This document shows positions 1-11,644 of a DNA stretch of 62,534 bases, piece by piece. A program made the position numbers and the translations under genes. Each line of letters opens with the position of its first letter. Within the stretch, counting starts at the first letter, position 1. The notes under the pieces were generated by a model. It did not search any database. It had not been told where the DNA came from and saw only the letters and a list, made by a program, of their open reading frames with translations. The stretch is from Nemertoderma westbladi (lineage: Eukaryota; Xenacoelomorpha; Nemertodermatida; Nemertodermatidae), in NCBI GenBank assembly GCA_032718475.1, contig JAUCBJ010004297.1, forward strand, positions 1-62,534, written 5' to 3'.

Positions 1-1194
1 GATGTTCGATTGGCCAGCCGGCTTGGGAAGGTTGCCCTAGTTACCCATAGCCCTGCGTTGAGTTAGTTCTGATTTCGACCAATCCCGAGCTACTGAACTG
101 AAATTATCCTGTCTCACTGCTGATTACATGCGTTGAACGGGATTCTTGGAAAATAAGAGAGCTAAAGTCACGGGACTTTTTGTTATGATTTTGTTATGAT
201 TTTAGACTTTATTATCAGTGTTTTAAGACCGTTTTGATATAGCGAAATGTTTTCTGCCTTTTATAAGAACATTAGTAGGCTAAATTATAGAAAGCATAGC
301 TATTATCTTACCGGTTCAATTCGCTATTAACGATTCAATGCAATCTAATTATATCTTAACCTACCGTCATACTGCTTTTACTGTTTGTAATTTTGTATCA
401 GTATAATTGGATGTTATTAGTTGAAGAATATCAATAATCAACCCACGTTTTCCCAATATCCTTGATACACTACAGGTTAGAGAGAAGGGTTATGTACAAC
501 AATTGCGACTTTATTATTGTGTTTGTAGTGAATCTAATGTTGTTTGACAGACACTACCTGAGTCCAGTGCATATCTCTTTATACCTGATCAAAGTCAGTA
601 ACTGTCGGCATATCAGTGAGCAGTGTTGTGCGTTACCGGTAGCGTGCGTGATTGTAAAGCGATTTGGATCTGATAATAAAGCATTCCTAAAGAATGCGCC
701 CTATGCTTGAAATTTAAGCCATATCGTTGTGTGTAGTATCAGTCATAACTCTGTTTACATAGGTAGAGCGCCACGTCCTAAAAGGAACTGCTAATATTTC
801 CCGAAAGTGAATAATATTTGTCAGAGATTATATATTAGTAATCAATCGAATAATACAGTAGGCTTGACCGCAAATAAATTTAAGCCCACGAATCCAGTCT
901 CCCGGTGTTATAAACGGGTCATTTGGACGCGCATGGACTGGCTTCGGCTAATGTTTTTGGTTTGTTTTGTATTAAATCTTATCATCTTATAAAAGGCAGA
1001 TTATCAATAAAGACATATAAATTTCGGCAGGTTAAACTGCTGAAGGTCTATAAAAGCGCGTACAATTGTTCCTTAAACTTTAAACACCTATATCTCAGAA
1101 TGATGTTTTTTCATGAAAAAGGCTATTTCTCCTCCAATTTTAACTGAAATGAGTTAAAATTTGGTCCACTTGTTAAGAATACCCTTCTCCATAC

Positions 1195-1326
1195 TTCTTC
1201 TGAACAAATTTGGTTGGAAATGCCCTGGAGCCTTTTTATGTCTAAAAGGCCAAAAAAGTCATTTTTGAGGCCTTTTTGTTCTAAAAATGCTCTAGAGGAT
1301 TTGATGCAAAATTTGTTCAGAAGAAT
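1195..1326. repeat. small inverted repeat, MITE-like
   Basis: The sequence TTCTTCTGAACAAATTTGG near 1196 recurs in inverted form near 1306-1325. Between the two arms are further imperfectly complementary segments built on AAAAGGCC and GGCCTTTTT. The whole would fold into one long hairpin of about 130 nt. No transposase or clear target duplication is visible, so its class is unknown. Confidence 0.5.
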
Positions 1327-1560
1327 TGGATCCAGGGTTCTTCTGAACCGATATTCCAAATTTCGACAAATTTCAACAAATATTGGTTGAGAAATAACCA
1401 TTGGCCCAAAAAGGCACTTTTGCCCATTACGGAGCCATTTTGGGGCCAATTTTAAAAATATTTGGTTTGATTATTCTTACGCAGTCCAGACGAAGTCTAG
1501 TACACAAAAAATAATTTTTCAATTTGTGGGTGCTACCACACAAATTAATACAAACAAATA

Positions 1561-1582
1561 CCCCCCCCCCCCCCCCCCCCCC
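1561..1582. repeat. poly(C) tract, 22 bp
   Basis: This is an uninterrupted run of C. It is one of many long G/C homopolymers in the window. Others are at 3548-3560, 9215-9229, 10033-10046, 13281-13301, 16801-16820, 18810-18828, 23873-23892, 25434-25443, 32043-32062 and 55296-55309. Confidence 0.95.
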
Positions 1583-1796
1583 TTAATGCAAACAAAACAC
1601 ATCTGGGTCTCTATGGGCTGGTACAGTGTCTTCTTGGTGGAAATCCAAATAAATTTCAGGATATAAGTTGCTGCATTGCAGATTTGCAACTGTTAATTAT
1701 AGAAGTCTAAGCATGTTGAAAAATCTAATCAATCTTTTCAGATATTACGTCTACTTAATTAATTATAATTTAAAATTTTTTGATTATACATTTTAG

Positions 1797-1997
1797 ACCA
1801 TTGAGATGGGATATGAAGGATACGAATCCTCTATACCTTTCTGCGTACCTGAGATATTTGAGAATATCTTAAGCGACACCGATTGTGATTCAATCGAAGA
1901 AATACTCTGTCCCAGTCTCGATTCCCCTGACGTCCCAGCTGATGCTTATTGTAGTACCAGCTGCTGCTATGAAGATCTTTGTAACGGTAGTCAATAA
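1797..1997 (+). CDS. Ly6/uPAR-like three-finger protein, terminal exon (partial)
   Basis: This is the last coding exon of a probable small secreted or surface three-finger protein. A pyrimidine/AT tract ending in TTTTAG at 1791-1796 is a plausible splice acceptor, and the frame is open from 1797 to TAA at 1995-1997. The exon encodes about 66 residues with eight cysteines and ends in CSTSCCYEDLCNGSQ. The CC-x2-DLCN ending is the hallmark of Ly6/uPAR/CD59 (LU) domains, where the last cysteines close the fold before an invariant Asn. No hydrophobic tail follows, so a GPI anchor signal is absent and a secreted product is likely. AATAAA at 1993-1998 overlaps the stop codon, implying a very short 3' UTR. 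The upstream exon with the signal peptide was not found. The family call rests on the cysteine pattern alone, and ligand and role are unknown. Confidence 0.65.
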   Translation, partial: TIEMGYEGYESSIPFCVPEIFENILSDTDCDSIEEILCPSLDSPDVPADAYCSTSCCYEDLCNGSQ

Positions 1998-2233
1998 ACA
2001 ATAATTCCGAAACGTATAAACTTATTATTATTTTTGGTGGTTTTATTGTATAAAACTATAAATGTGTCGTGTCATTGTGTCGTCTTATTAATAATATAGT
2101 TATACTGTATATGGGAAAATGGTAACATACTGCAGATAAATGTTGTTAGAATGTAATATGTTATACTTCTATGGGGGAATGCGGGGTAATTGGCGATAAT
2201 AATTTGAATATCTCAATAAAATTTTTGAAATGT
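1998..2233. other. short AT-rich spacer
   Basis: This is the spacer between the Ly6-like exon and the 3' end of the inverted LINE copy. It would contain the cleavage site of the Ly6-like transcript. No other feature is seen. Confidence 0.5.
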
Positions 2234-3450
2234 TACTACTACTAGGATCGGCATGCTGCATTGCAGCTGCATTTTTAAGAATGCTCTGCCGGCTTATCGA
2301 CAAAATTGCACCGCCACTATTATCACCCATGATATTTGCTAGATCATCCGCATCTTCAAGGCCAGTGTCCTTTAAAATGCGTCTCAAGAAAGTCATGGGC
2401 TGTCCACCAGTCTTATTCACTTCATGAGGCTGCCAAAGTACAAGATTATTCACTGGCTGGTCCTAACGGCGAAAGCAATGTCCTGTAAAGCTGAGGCGAT
2501 TTTGTTCTAGTGTCAAGCTTGGGGGAACCAATGAGACACCTCCAATGTTGTATAGTGTCTGGTTGGAGATGTGTGCATTGTACTTGACACAATGAACCCG
2601 GCGTAGCATTCTTGTGAATGTGCCATCCAGAGATTTGGTGTCCTCAGCCTAGCAGTTAGAGCCCAGCATGGACTCCCATAGAGGAGTACTGGAACTACTG
2701 CTGCCCTAAATAATCGGACCTTAAGTTTCCGATTAATTCTCGGTGACTTCCAAATCCTGGAAAGCCTATTCAAGGCTGCCCATGCCTTTCCCTTACGTAT
2801 TCGAAGGTCCTCACCTGATCCATGATCCCAGGTAACAGAAGTCATCCACATGCTCAAGCATACCATCTTTTGAGCTTATGCTCATCCGATCAGAGACTTG
2901 CTGAGGACTTTCAAAGTTAACTGTCAAAATTTTGGTCTTTCTGGAGTTAATAAAAAGACCAACACTAGAAGCAGCATGTTCTAATAAGCTGAGGAGCCGT
3001 TGGGCTCCCTCTAGTGATTCTGAGAGTACTCCGAAGTCATCAGCAAAGTCTAGATCAGTTAGGTACTTGGCAGGATTTCCTCGACTTCTGGAGCCAGTAG
3101 GTGGAGTTATCATCACCCCATCATCATTATGATGATCTAAGGACATGCGTAGAACATAGTCAACAACAATTATTATGAACAAGAATGGTGCAAGTGTGCC
3201 TCCCTGGAGGACGCCCCATAACACTTCAAATGGTTCTGTGTCACCGTCAACAGTAGACACAAATGTAGTCGAACCATCGTATACTGATCTGATTGCAGCA
3301 ATAATTTCATCAGGAATCCCATATAATGAAAGTATGCTGAACATACGTGAGCGAGAGAGGCCTTGAAGAAGTCAACAAAGATAACAGCCACCTTCTAAGT
3401 GCCAAAATGGGCTCTATGGTCCCACGACCTTTACGGAACCCATTTTGAAT
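2234..3450 (-). mobile_element. 5'-truncated, broken copy of the LINE at 44.5-47.4 kb
   Basis: On the minus strand this stretch closely matches the last 1.2 kb of the plus-strand LINE at 44459-47371. The match runs from the NGFRKGRG region of the reverse transcriptase through motif A, motif B, FADD and the C-terminal region into the 3' UTR, ending in the same TAG-repeat tail (TACTACTACTAGG on plus at 2234-2246). The copy is dead. About 37 bp is missing after the EPILALRR region, an 8-bp deletion after GGATCATGGATC shifts the frame, the conserved LQGDTLAP is LQGGTLAP here, and the C-terminus is frame-shifted. Upstream of about 3450 the similarity stops, which is the usual 5' truncation of target-primed insertions. 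Confidence 0.9.
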
Positions 3451-3660
3451 AACTTGAAATATTAAGTTGAGGGCCAACTTGTGTGATGGAGTAATGTTTG
3501 ACTTCTTACCTTATTAGGATCGGGCTATAAAATGTTGTACAAATACCGGGGGGGGGGGGGTCATATTGACCCTCCCTCTAAAATCTAGAAATTTTTACGA
3601 AACGTCTGATTTTTTCACTAGTCTGGATCCGACCGAAAAAAAAATTTTTCGAAAAAATGT
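3451..3660. other. spacer with poly(G) run
   Basis: Non-coding; it contains a 13-bp poly(G) run at 3548-3560. No gene is seen. Confidence 0.5.
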
Positions 3661-4700
3661 ACTGGGCTGGTTATATTGCAGCACCAAAATTACAAGTAGT
3701 GCACAATTTTCACAAATTTTGAAAGTTGCATTTTTCGGCTAATTGTTTTTCAATGCAGGTTTTCTGGGGCGCAAAATTCATTGGAAAATATTTAAAAATG
3801 TTTACCATAAATAGCTGTTTAGTCCTCTCGTCGTAGGAAAAAAAGGAAAAAAAAACAAGTAACCAGCACTTTTCAGTTAGAACACAAAATTTATAATTCA
3901 CTTATGCGATGTTGTAAATTCACATTTTCAGGTTTTCTAGAGCGTTGATTCTAATGGAATACATTTTTAATATGCCAGATCATTGCTACTTGTATTTTTC
4001 GGCGTTATTTGGAAAATTTTGGTGCTAGCACCAAATTTTGTACCCATCGCCAAAAAGTAAAAGTTTGCGACGTCCAGTGCTGTTGATTCCATCGGATTCA
4101 AGACGCAAGAAACACGAACCAAGGAACAAGATGAAACTATCTTCTGATCAATTTGCTTATTTTCAAACATTTGGTGCTGGCACAACAATTTTCACCCACC
4201 GGCGAAAAATACAAGTTTGAAAACTCTTATGAAATTTTTACTGATTCCATTGAATTCAGAACCCTCACAAACCCGTAAAGCGCAAGAAACAAGGCGACAC
4301 AATCAATTGATATATTTGATGGTTTTAAAAATTTGATGCTAGAACCTCATTTTGCACCCACATCCGAAAGATACAAGTTTGAGATGTCTAGTTCGATGAT
4401 TATATATTCCACTGAATTCAGAAAAGCCATAAACCTCTAAAACGCAAGAAAGAAATTGTCACAAGCAATTTTATATATTAAATGGATTTTAAAAATTTCG
4501 TGCTCGCACCAACATTTTCACACAGCACCGAAAAATACAAGTTTGATACGCTTGGTGCAACTCGTATATATTCCATCGAAACCAGAACCCCAAAAAACCC
4601 CCATTGCGTAAAAAACATGTTTCAAACAATCAATTTACAAAACTGACATATTTCAAAACTTGGTGCTTGCACCAAAATTTGGCACACCAAATTTTTCACT
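3660..4700. repeat. diverged tandem repeat, about 160-bp period
   Basis: A motif like GGTGCTNGCACCAAAATTTT, then a core such as CGAAAAATACAAGTTTGA, then a TTCCATCGAATTCAGAACC-like segment recurs about every 160 bp (cores near 4054, 4203, 4365 and 4533). Units are heavily diverged and carry no sustained open frame. This is an old non-coding minisatellite or the remains of a repeat-rich element. Confidence 0.6.
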
Positions 4701-5538
4701 ACTAGGAAGACAATAGATTTTGAGGAAAAGTCATAAAATTTCAGATTCCCAACTGCTTAATAAGGCTACTCCAGTATTATGTGTCCTTAATGTCACCTCT
4801 GTCTCTGTCACTCCCGAATGTCTCTGCGAATTCTCTTATAAATTGATATAATTTTATTATCTTGCACTCATAAATTACTCAAGGTTTATTTACAATATCC
4901 CAAACACAGTAACCAATTGCCGTAGGGTCATAAGAGAACGTTATAGCAGCAGTTCCAGCTACATAGATAAGATTCCCAGATAACCCCAACCACACAGTTA
5001 ATATAACCCACTGATATTAAGTCGACGACCTAATCCAAGTGGGTGGGTGGGTGTGGGTGGTTAGTAGGAGCAAAGCTTCCAATCTCTATGGTAACTAGCA
5101 GAGTATTGCTGCTGTTCCTGGGAACATAGGATTTCGTTTATTGTAGGGAGGCTTGGCCAGCTTGCAGGCGGCCTGTAGCAAGTAGTACATGCTGGCTGCT
5201 GGGGGAGCAGGCTGCAGAAATAGCTGCCCCGTTTCTCGCTATTATAACAACCCGCTCTTAGCTTCCTTGGATTCGGGGTTTGATGTCATTAATTCTGAAC
5301 GCCTGCCAGGATAAATTATAAGCTTTACTTACGTGAGGAAAATTAAGTAATAATGAGTTAAAGTGTTTCAGTAAATCATAATTATATTGTAAATAACAAT
5401 TAATAGATTTATAGTTCAAGTATTTACTATTTCTTTTGGTTTAGTTAGATGTTAGATGGGGAAGGTGACTCTCTTGGTTAAATCTGTTATATTATTTCAC
5501 TGTTATATTCTGTCATTATAATATATTGACTATAATAT
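4701..5538. other. non-coding stretch
   Basis: No convincing exon is seen. A GTGGGTGGGTGG-type simple repeat lies at about 5040-5062. Confidence 0.5.
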
Positions 5539-7523
5539 CAGTGCCGGATTAAGCCTCTGGTGGCCCTAAGGCATATTTTAGTAATTTCCAAAAATGGCCC
5601 GAAAATTGATATTTTTCCGCAAACCCTTTCAAAAGAAAAAGCTGCTAAAAACAACTGAAATTGTGAAAATGTTGTGAAGGAAATATAAAGTATTTTCGTC
5701 GGATTACTGCGTGCAAATAAGTACTAAGTACTTTAATAATAAGTACTTCGCAAAAATAGTTTTCATCAAGAATTTTGAACATTACTAAACGGCATATTAT
5801 GCCTATAAAACCATTGCTATAAAATGTGTAATGGTTTTGGTAGAATTTCTCACGCTTTAATTTTTAATATATTAATGGGACCATTACCCCAAATCTATTT
5901 GTTTTATTTATAAAGCTACTATTCTGAAACTTTAATACAATTATCTGTGATCTTATATATACTATTAAAACTGAGTATAGATACAGTAGCTTCATAAACC
6001 GTTTGTTCGAAAAATATGGCACTTTTTGAGCAGGTCGGTTTTTTCAAAAATTCTATAAATTTATGATAACAATATAATAATAAATTTGTATAAATTTTAT
6101 AAAAAAATTGTTTTATAAATTCTATACATTTCTATGTAAATTAGCTCATGTTTAAGGATCTGTAATACCCTGCATTGAAGTTCTCGGTCCAAGACTTTGG
6201 TAAAATGGACCTAAAAATTATTGTTTTTGAAAAATTTAGGGGGGTTTTAGTATTTCCGGGCTATATTTTGAGAATAAATATTTTGTGATAGACAAAGTGT
6301 AACAGTTACAAAATCGGTTCTAGAATATCCAAATGGCCATGTTTTACAAAACCAACGATAGTAGTCCTAAAGCTGCTGAACATTTTGGTATATGTTTGAT
6401 GGTAATTGAGTAAAAAATATCAGCAATATAATATTATGTTGTTGAAAAGAGCAGTTTTGAGGTCAAAATATAATTCACTGTTGAAAACCGACATCACCTT
6501 ATGAAAGCCCTTCGATCAAACTACAAAAAATTGTGTAAATTTTCGAAAATTTCATTTCTGTGGGGGTTATAGTTGGCCCCCTTAAGGCTGACTGGCCCCT
6601 GTAGGCATTTAGCAATTTTGATCGGATCTTGGGAATGTGTTATTTATTTGCTGTAGGTTTCGCAGGGTACTTATCTTTACAGGACTTGCTGAGAAATAAA
6701 ACACCGCAAGTGTGGGCTTAGTGCAAAGATATAATATTTCTGATCTAGATTTGACTTGCTGAGAAAGTAATGTTCTTCGATAAGAGAACAGTCTCGGAAA
6801 TGAGCAGTTTTTGTCACTAATTTTAATTTACCCAAATTCAATTATGCTGTCCGAGAGTTTTAGGTTTTGCAGGAATTGCACATAAAATGCCATCGAATGC
6901 AAAATTCAATACACGAGAGCAGAACATCTGAATTTCGGTTCAATTAAATTACAGTAGTGACAAGAAGTTATTTCTGAAATTATTTCTTTTTTTTTATCAA
7001 CAACTATTTTATCTACAACTAATTTATCCTTTTTTTTTATCTACTGTATTAGGGCCTATATTTATAAAACTAGTTTCCGGTAAAAAAAAGTTCATTTCGC
7101 ACTACCATATCTCCACGCCATACATTTACTATGTACAGTATTTCCAGTATGTCATTATTTGGTTGTTCTAGAAAGTTTAAGAGCATATAACTACAAATAA
7201 TTCCCCACAAATAGATAAAATTAAATTCTCCACTGTTCATAATTAGCACTTTAAAGTTTTCCTGCCCATGTTTTATTATTTCCCTGCCATCAGGTTTCGA
7301 ACTAATAACACAGCACCTGTCGGTCGACTGAGCTAGAATTTTGCACTTTCTATCACAAATTTAGGGATAGAAAGTAGTCGACAGATGCACTTTCTTGCTC
7401 TGTTTCCGGACTTTTCAGATAAAAATATTTTTTTTACAGGAATGACTCGCAAAAAAAATGGCCCGGATTTTCGGCTGGCCCTAAGGCACGTGCCTTATAT
7501 GCCTTAAGGTTAATCCGGCACTG
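5539..7523. mobile_element. non-autonomous hAT-like DNA transposon
   Basis: The element starts CAGTGCCGGATTAAGC and ends GGTTAATCCGGCACTG, so the termini are inverted repeats. Further inward the arms share GGCCCTAAGGCA (near 5564 on plus and 7480 in the inverted arm). It is flanked by an 8-bp direct repeat TATAATAT (5531-5538 and 7524-7531). CAGTG termini with 8-bp target duplications are typical of the hAT superfamily. The 1985-bp interior has no long open frame and no recognisable transposase, so it would have to be mobilised in trans. A stretch near 7095-7280 also occurs at about 60925-61170 in the fibrinogen-domain gene. Confidence 0.85.
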
Positions 7524-7709
7524 TATAATATAAATATATGTTAACTAATCATATCATAAACTAATCATAAACATAACTTCTGTGTGTGGATCTATCATTA
7601 TTATAATGGGTTAACAAAACTATATTATTGAAGATTCTAAAGTCACAAATTTGAAGAGCCTAATATCCAATGTGCCCTAATTTCTTAATTTACCAACTTT
7701 AAACCAATA

Positions 7710-8261
7710 ATGGGGTGCCAAACCTATTCTTGCTGCTGTTGTATTAACCTTAGAAGGGGGTGTATATATATTGGGGTGTACACTCTACTGGTGTACCTAC
7801 TTCTCTCTGCTTTCGGGACTTGGCAGATGACGGAACTAATTCTAGAACACGATAAATCCGCAGACGACACCAAGTTTCCTGCCATGTTGGCGATGTTAGC
7901 TAAATGCGTTGAAGCATTAGTACATCTCATCATGTTCTCATTCTCTGTTCTCCTGGTAACCGGTGTAATGAGAGCTAGACGGGATTTCATTGGTCCCTGG
8001 ATCGTTGTCTTCTCTATCTGCTTGGTGGTGGAGCAGTTTGTTTACGTTGGTTACTGGGTGGTTGCGAAGGAACCCTTTCTCATAGGGGATATACTGGAAT
8101 GGGACCCTGGACTGCTTGTTCCAGTGTTTACGGTTGCGGTTGTTGTGTTGGATGTGATATGGACGGCGTTCAATATCTATTGTGTTGTTTGCGTTCGATC
8201 GTTTATGAAGGAACTGGGTAGGAGCGTGGTTGAACCGGAGGAAGAAGTTAGCGAGATTTAA
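7710..8261 (+). CDS. four-helix integral membrane protein, single exon
   Basis: An intact 183-codon frame runs from ATG to TAA. The protein opens with a cysteine-rich stretch (CCCCINLRRGC at 8-18). It then has four hydrophobic segments at roughly 19-38, 62-87, 93-118 and 134-162, and ends in an acidic tail (EPEEEVSEI). The pattern of CCC-x-LRxG just before helix 1, four helices and a short cytosolic tail resembles LAPTM-type or related invertebrate four-TM endolysosomal proteins (inference). I cannot assign an orthologue. No intron is needed and AATAAA follows at 8359-8364, so the gene seems complete with a UTR of about 100 nt. Codon use is balanced and no repeat is embedded, which argues for a real host gene. 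No TATA box is obvious upstream. Tetraspanin is unlikely because the large CCG loop is missing. Confidence 0.75.
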   Translation: MGCQTYSCCCCINLRRGCIYIGVYTLLVYLLLSAFGTWQMTELILEHDKSADDTKFPAMLAMLAKCVEALVHLIMFSFSVLLVTGVMRARRDFIGPWIVVFSICLVVEQFVYVGYWVVAKEPFLIGDILEWDPGLLVPVFTVAVVVLDVIWTAFNIYCVVCVRSFMKELGRSVVEPEEEVSEI

Positions 8262-9172
8262 CTTTATCATAATTTCAATGTATTTTGCTTTTAATTCCCC
8301 TCTGACCATTTATATTCCTCCAAATTAAGAAACAAGATTTCTTAACAATTAATTACGAAATAAACTTATAAAAATTATACTTGTGTGTGTAAAGTAACAC
8401 TTTCCACTCTGCCCCCTCCGTGTGGTTTGCTACATGAACGAGCGTAGTGAGTGAGAAAATAATTGACAGAATTAAACAATAATAAATTAATTGTAAATTT
8501 AAAATATATATAATAATAAATAAATTAATTTTAACAATTTAAAATATAAAATAAGTGATATTGATTGAAGCAAGAATCGAATTTCTTAATATTTCTTAAT
8601 TAATGCGAAAACAGATTCAGATGCATTGAAGATGTTATTTATAATTTGACTTAGAACTTCCTTGTACTATTTGTGCAGTATAGAAAACTTAATAAACTGC
8701 CATTACGATATCGTTTATTTCCAATTGTGTCATTTATGTGCCAATATAATTATCTTATTTGTTCCTGTTAGTGTTTTTTTTATGATTCGCGCGTAGAAAA
8801 TAATTGCTTTTAATGTACCGGCTGTTGTACTGCAATCGAATATATTCGTGATAAAATGTTTTATTCTATATAATTTGGAAATATATAAATGTAATCGGTT
8901 CATTTACTCGGCCACCTCAGGTTGTTAGATTTTAGCTGTTGTTTAAACCTACCGGTATCTCCTCCTAATACTGTACATTGTACGTACCGGTACATGTAGG
9001 CCTATAATCAGTCAGCATACTGTCACGTTATGATTCATATATAAATAAAATGTACATAATATTATAATAATGTATGTCAACATTATGTTTTTAAAAACGT
9101 TAAATATACTTTCATTACTAATTTAATTAATTTGCTGTTTGTTTTTTTTATTTGAAAATTATGACAATATTA
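8262..9172. other. 3' UTR then AT-rich intergenic DNA
   Basis: AATAAA at 8359-8364 is the likely poly(A) signal of the membrane-protein gene. The rest is AT-rich with no open frame of note and no recognised element. Confidence 0.5.
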
Positions 9173-10088
9173 CACCATGACCCGTAATATAGTGTCATTT
9201 TCTGATGACACGGACCCCCCCCCCCCCCCAAAAAAAATTTTTTCTACAAATCTTTATCATATTGTTTGAAATTTGAAACACAACTAGTTCAACTCACCGT
9301 GGTTGTTACCATGAAGCCGGAATTTTCGATTTCGCCTTTAAATTTTATTTATAAGCGTTTTAAAAAAGTGTCTTTTGCGAAATCGCACCCTCTGTATCAT
9401 TGCCATTCTTCACATTAGTCGTAATTTTTTCACATCAATAGAAAGCTTGCGTTGCAAAGATTCCAAATATGTAACAATGTCTGAATTTCGTTGAGAAACA
9501 GCTGAGAAATAGGCGTTCAAAGATTGCAAGAATTATTGTTCGCTGCAGGCATTTATTCTATTTAATAATACACAATATTCTGGAACAATTTGTTTATGTA
9601 TGATTAGCTACGCAATATAGATATTGTATAGGCATACTGCTGTTGCCTACCAACTCATATAATAAATAACACGTTCTAGAATTTTGTGTATAATATATTC
9701 ATTAAATAGAATAAATGGCTTGCAGCGAACAATACTTCTTCCAATCTTTAAACGCCTATTTCTCAGCTGTTTCTCAATGAAATTCAGATATTGCTACATA
9801 TTTGGAATCCTTTCAACGCAAGCTTTCTATTGATGTGAAAAAATTACGACTAAAGTGAAGAATGGCAATGATACAGAGGGTGCCATTTCGCAAAAGACAC
9901 TTTTTTAAAACGCTTATAAATAAAATTTAAAGGCGAAATCGAAAATTCCGGCTTCATGGTAACAACCACGGTGAGTTGAACTAGTTATGTTTCAAATTTC
10001 AAACAATATGATAAAGATTTGTAGAAAAATCTGGGGGGGGGGGGGGTCCGTGTCATCAGAAAATGACACTATATTAAGGGTCATGGTG
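9173..10088. mobile_element. foldback element with about 410-bp inverted arms
   Basis: The left arm (9173 to about 9586) and right arm (about 9672-10088) are near-perfect reverse complements, starting CACCATGACCC and ending GGGTCATGGTG, with a loop of roughly 85 bp. A TA dinucleotide flanks both ends (9171-9172 and 10089-10090), as in Tc1/mariner-type insertion. The poly(C) run at 9215-9229 pairs with the poly(G) run at 10033-10046. No protein is encoded. The arms are so similar that the element must be young or kept homogeneous by gene conversion. A transcript through it would form long dsRNA. Confidence 0.9.
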
Positions 10089-11640
10089 TATAAATATAAC
10101 ATTTGAGTGCCATATGAAACACTTTAAGAGGCAACCCTGACCCACGTTGAAACTCGGTTATATTCTGTGCTTATTATATAAAATATTTTACTTCACAAAA
10201 TTGCCGATTTACCCCGACTTTTCAAGAATAAAGATTGGACTTTATTAATTCCTAAATATAAATTGATGGTTATGATTGTGAAAGAAAAGGAAGAAACTTA
10301 TAATGGCGTTAGTTTCTGTGCCGTGAAAGTGAAAGTAATATTGCAGGGTTCAGCTGCTATCCTTATCAGCGGTCAGTAGTCGTGATGAGTAATCCAGTTT
10401 CAATCAATTGTGCATTGCTAAAGTATTGCAATGGCAACGACTACCTGTACTACCCGAACTTATATCGGAAGTAAAGAAACCGCCAGAAACGTCTTTGGTC
10501 AGCATTTCGACTTTCTACATACCGGTACTGTAAGGGAGCTGAAAGCGTGCACATAGCGGGCTACCCGATTCTCCAGTTATTAAGGCCGCAGGAGTTAAGA
10601 TCACGACTATAATAGGAGGAAACGAACATTCCTATAGTAAGGAAAAAGTTAAAATCGGCAATTTTGTGGAATAAAATTACGTATTACGTGAAAAAAGTAA
10701 CTTTTTTTCCCTTTTGAACTGCTGACGTATAATTGACATCGCGTCCTTGCTTGGCGAATTATACATCTCTACACATCTGGGGAAATAAGTTATACTTTAT
10801 TCGCATGTAATAAATTGTTATTGTGCTTCATCTGCTGTGCTGGTTACGTTTTACATTAAATTAAATGTTATCTAGATGTTATCTAGTTTACTAAATGTTC
10901 TAATTCAAATACATTATATTTACTTAAATAAATTTATGTTTATCAATGCCACAGGTATTATGTTTAAATAAATTTAAATACAAACTAATAATATCCTTCT
11001 ATTATGTTTTTCCATCTGAAGAGTATGTGTTTATTATATTATAATTAATTACAAATACAATTAATTTAAGTTGTTTTATACTTTGCTACCATAGTGCAAA
11101 TTATATATGTGATATAATAATATAATACTGTGCTGTAACAGAAACTTTTGTTATAAGGGGGACCGGGACATTTAATTTTATCTTTTATATCCAGTTAAAC
11201 CACAAATGAAGGAAATTGCCTTTTGCTGTAACTTGGTAGAAGACACGGATATACGGTGATGGTTTGATTGCTTGTAAATATCGCCAATAATGTTTGTCCG
11301 CTTGGCTTTCTTGCTTACCACCAATTCAGTGCAATAAATATTCATTTATTATCTGTTTCCATGACTACAGTATAATAATAATAAATTATCCGGTATTGGC
11401 AGCTTCTTCGTAAAAGTATGATAAACTTGTTAAGTAAACCAGCATTACTGTAATTGATTTTTATATTGATACAAAAGGCCTACGGCTAGCTGGTAAGCTA
11501 TTCCAAAAAATCACTGTTATTTTGGTTCCGATCTGTACACTTAAATTTATTAAAATAAGCCAATAATAAAATCTGCGCAAACTGGTTAGATCTGGCTTTT
11601 TAACCCGAAGGTAGTTGTGACGTCGGGGAACCTGAGACTA
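10089..11640. other. non-coding stretch with a weak inverted repeat
   Basis: No gene is recognised. CACAAAATTGCCGATTT near 10195 recurs inverted as AAATCGGCAATTTTGTG near 10653-10669, so 10185-10680 may be another small inverted-repeat element of about 490 bp. The remainder is AT-rich. Confidence 0.45.
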
Positions 11641-11644
11641 GAAC

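Larger units (their letters stand above)
1..1796. other. AT-rich non-coding stretch
   Basis: No open frame here is longer than about 108 codons or resembles a known protein. It should contain the upstream exon(s) and intron of the Ly6-like gene whose last exon starts at 1797, but I could not recognise a signal-peptide exon or the first cysteine-rich half of the domain. They may lie before the window. It contains a small inverted repeat (1195-1326) and a poly(C) run (1561-1582). Confidence 0.6.

Noticed and set aside
1123-1449. A 108-codon minus-strand frame
   Set aside because: It spans a MITE-like inverted repeat, has no recognisable domain and no splice or promoter context.
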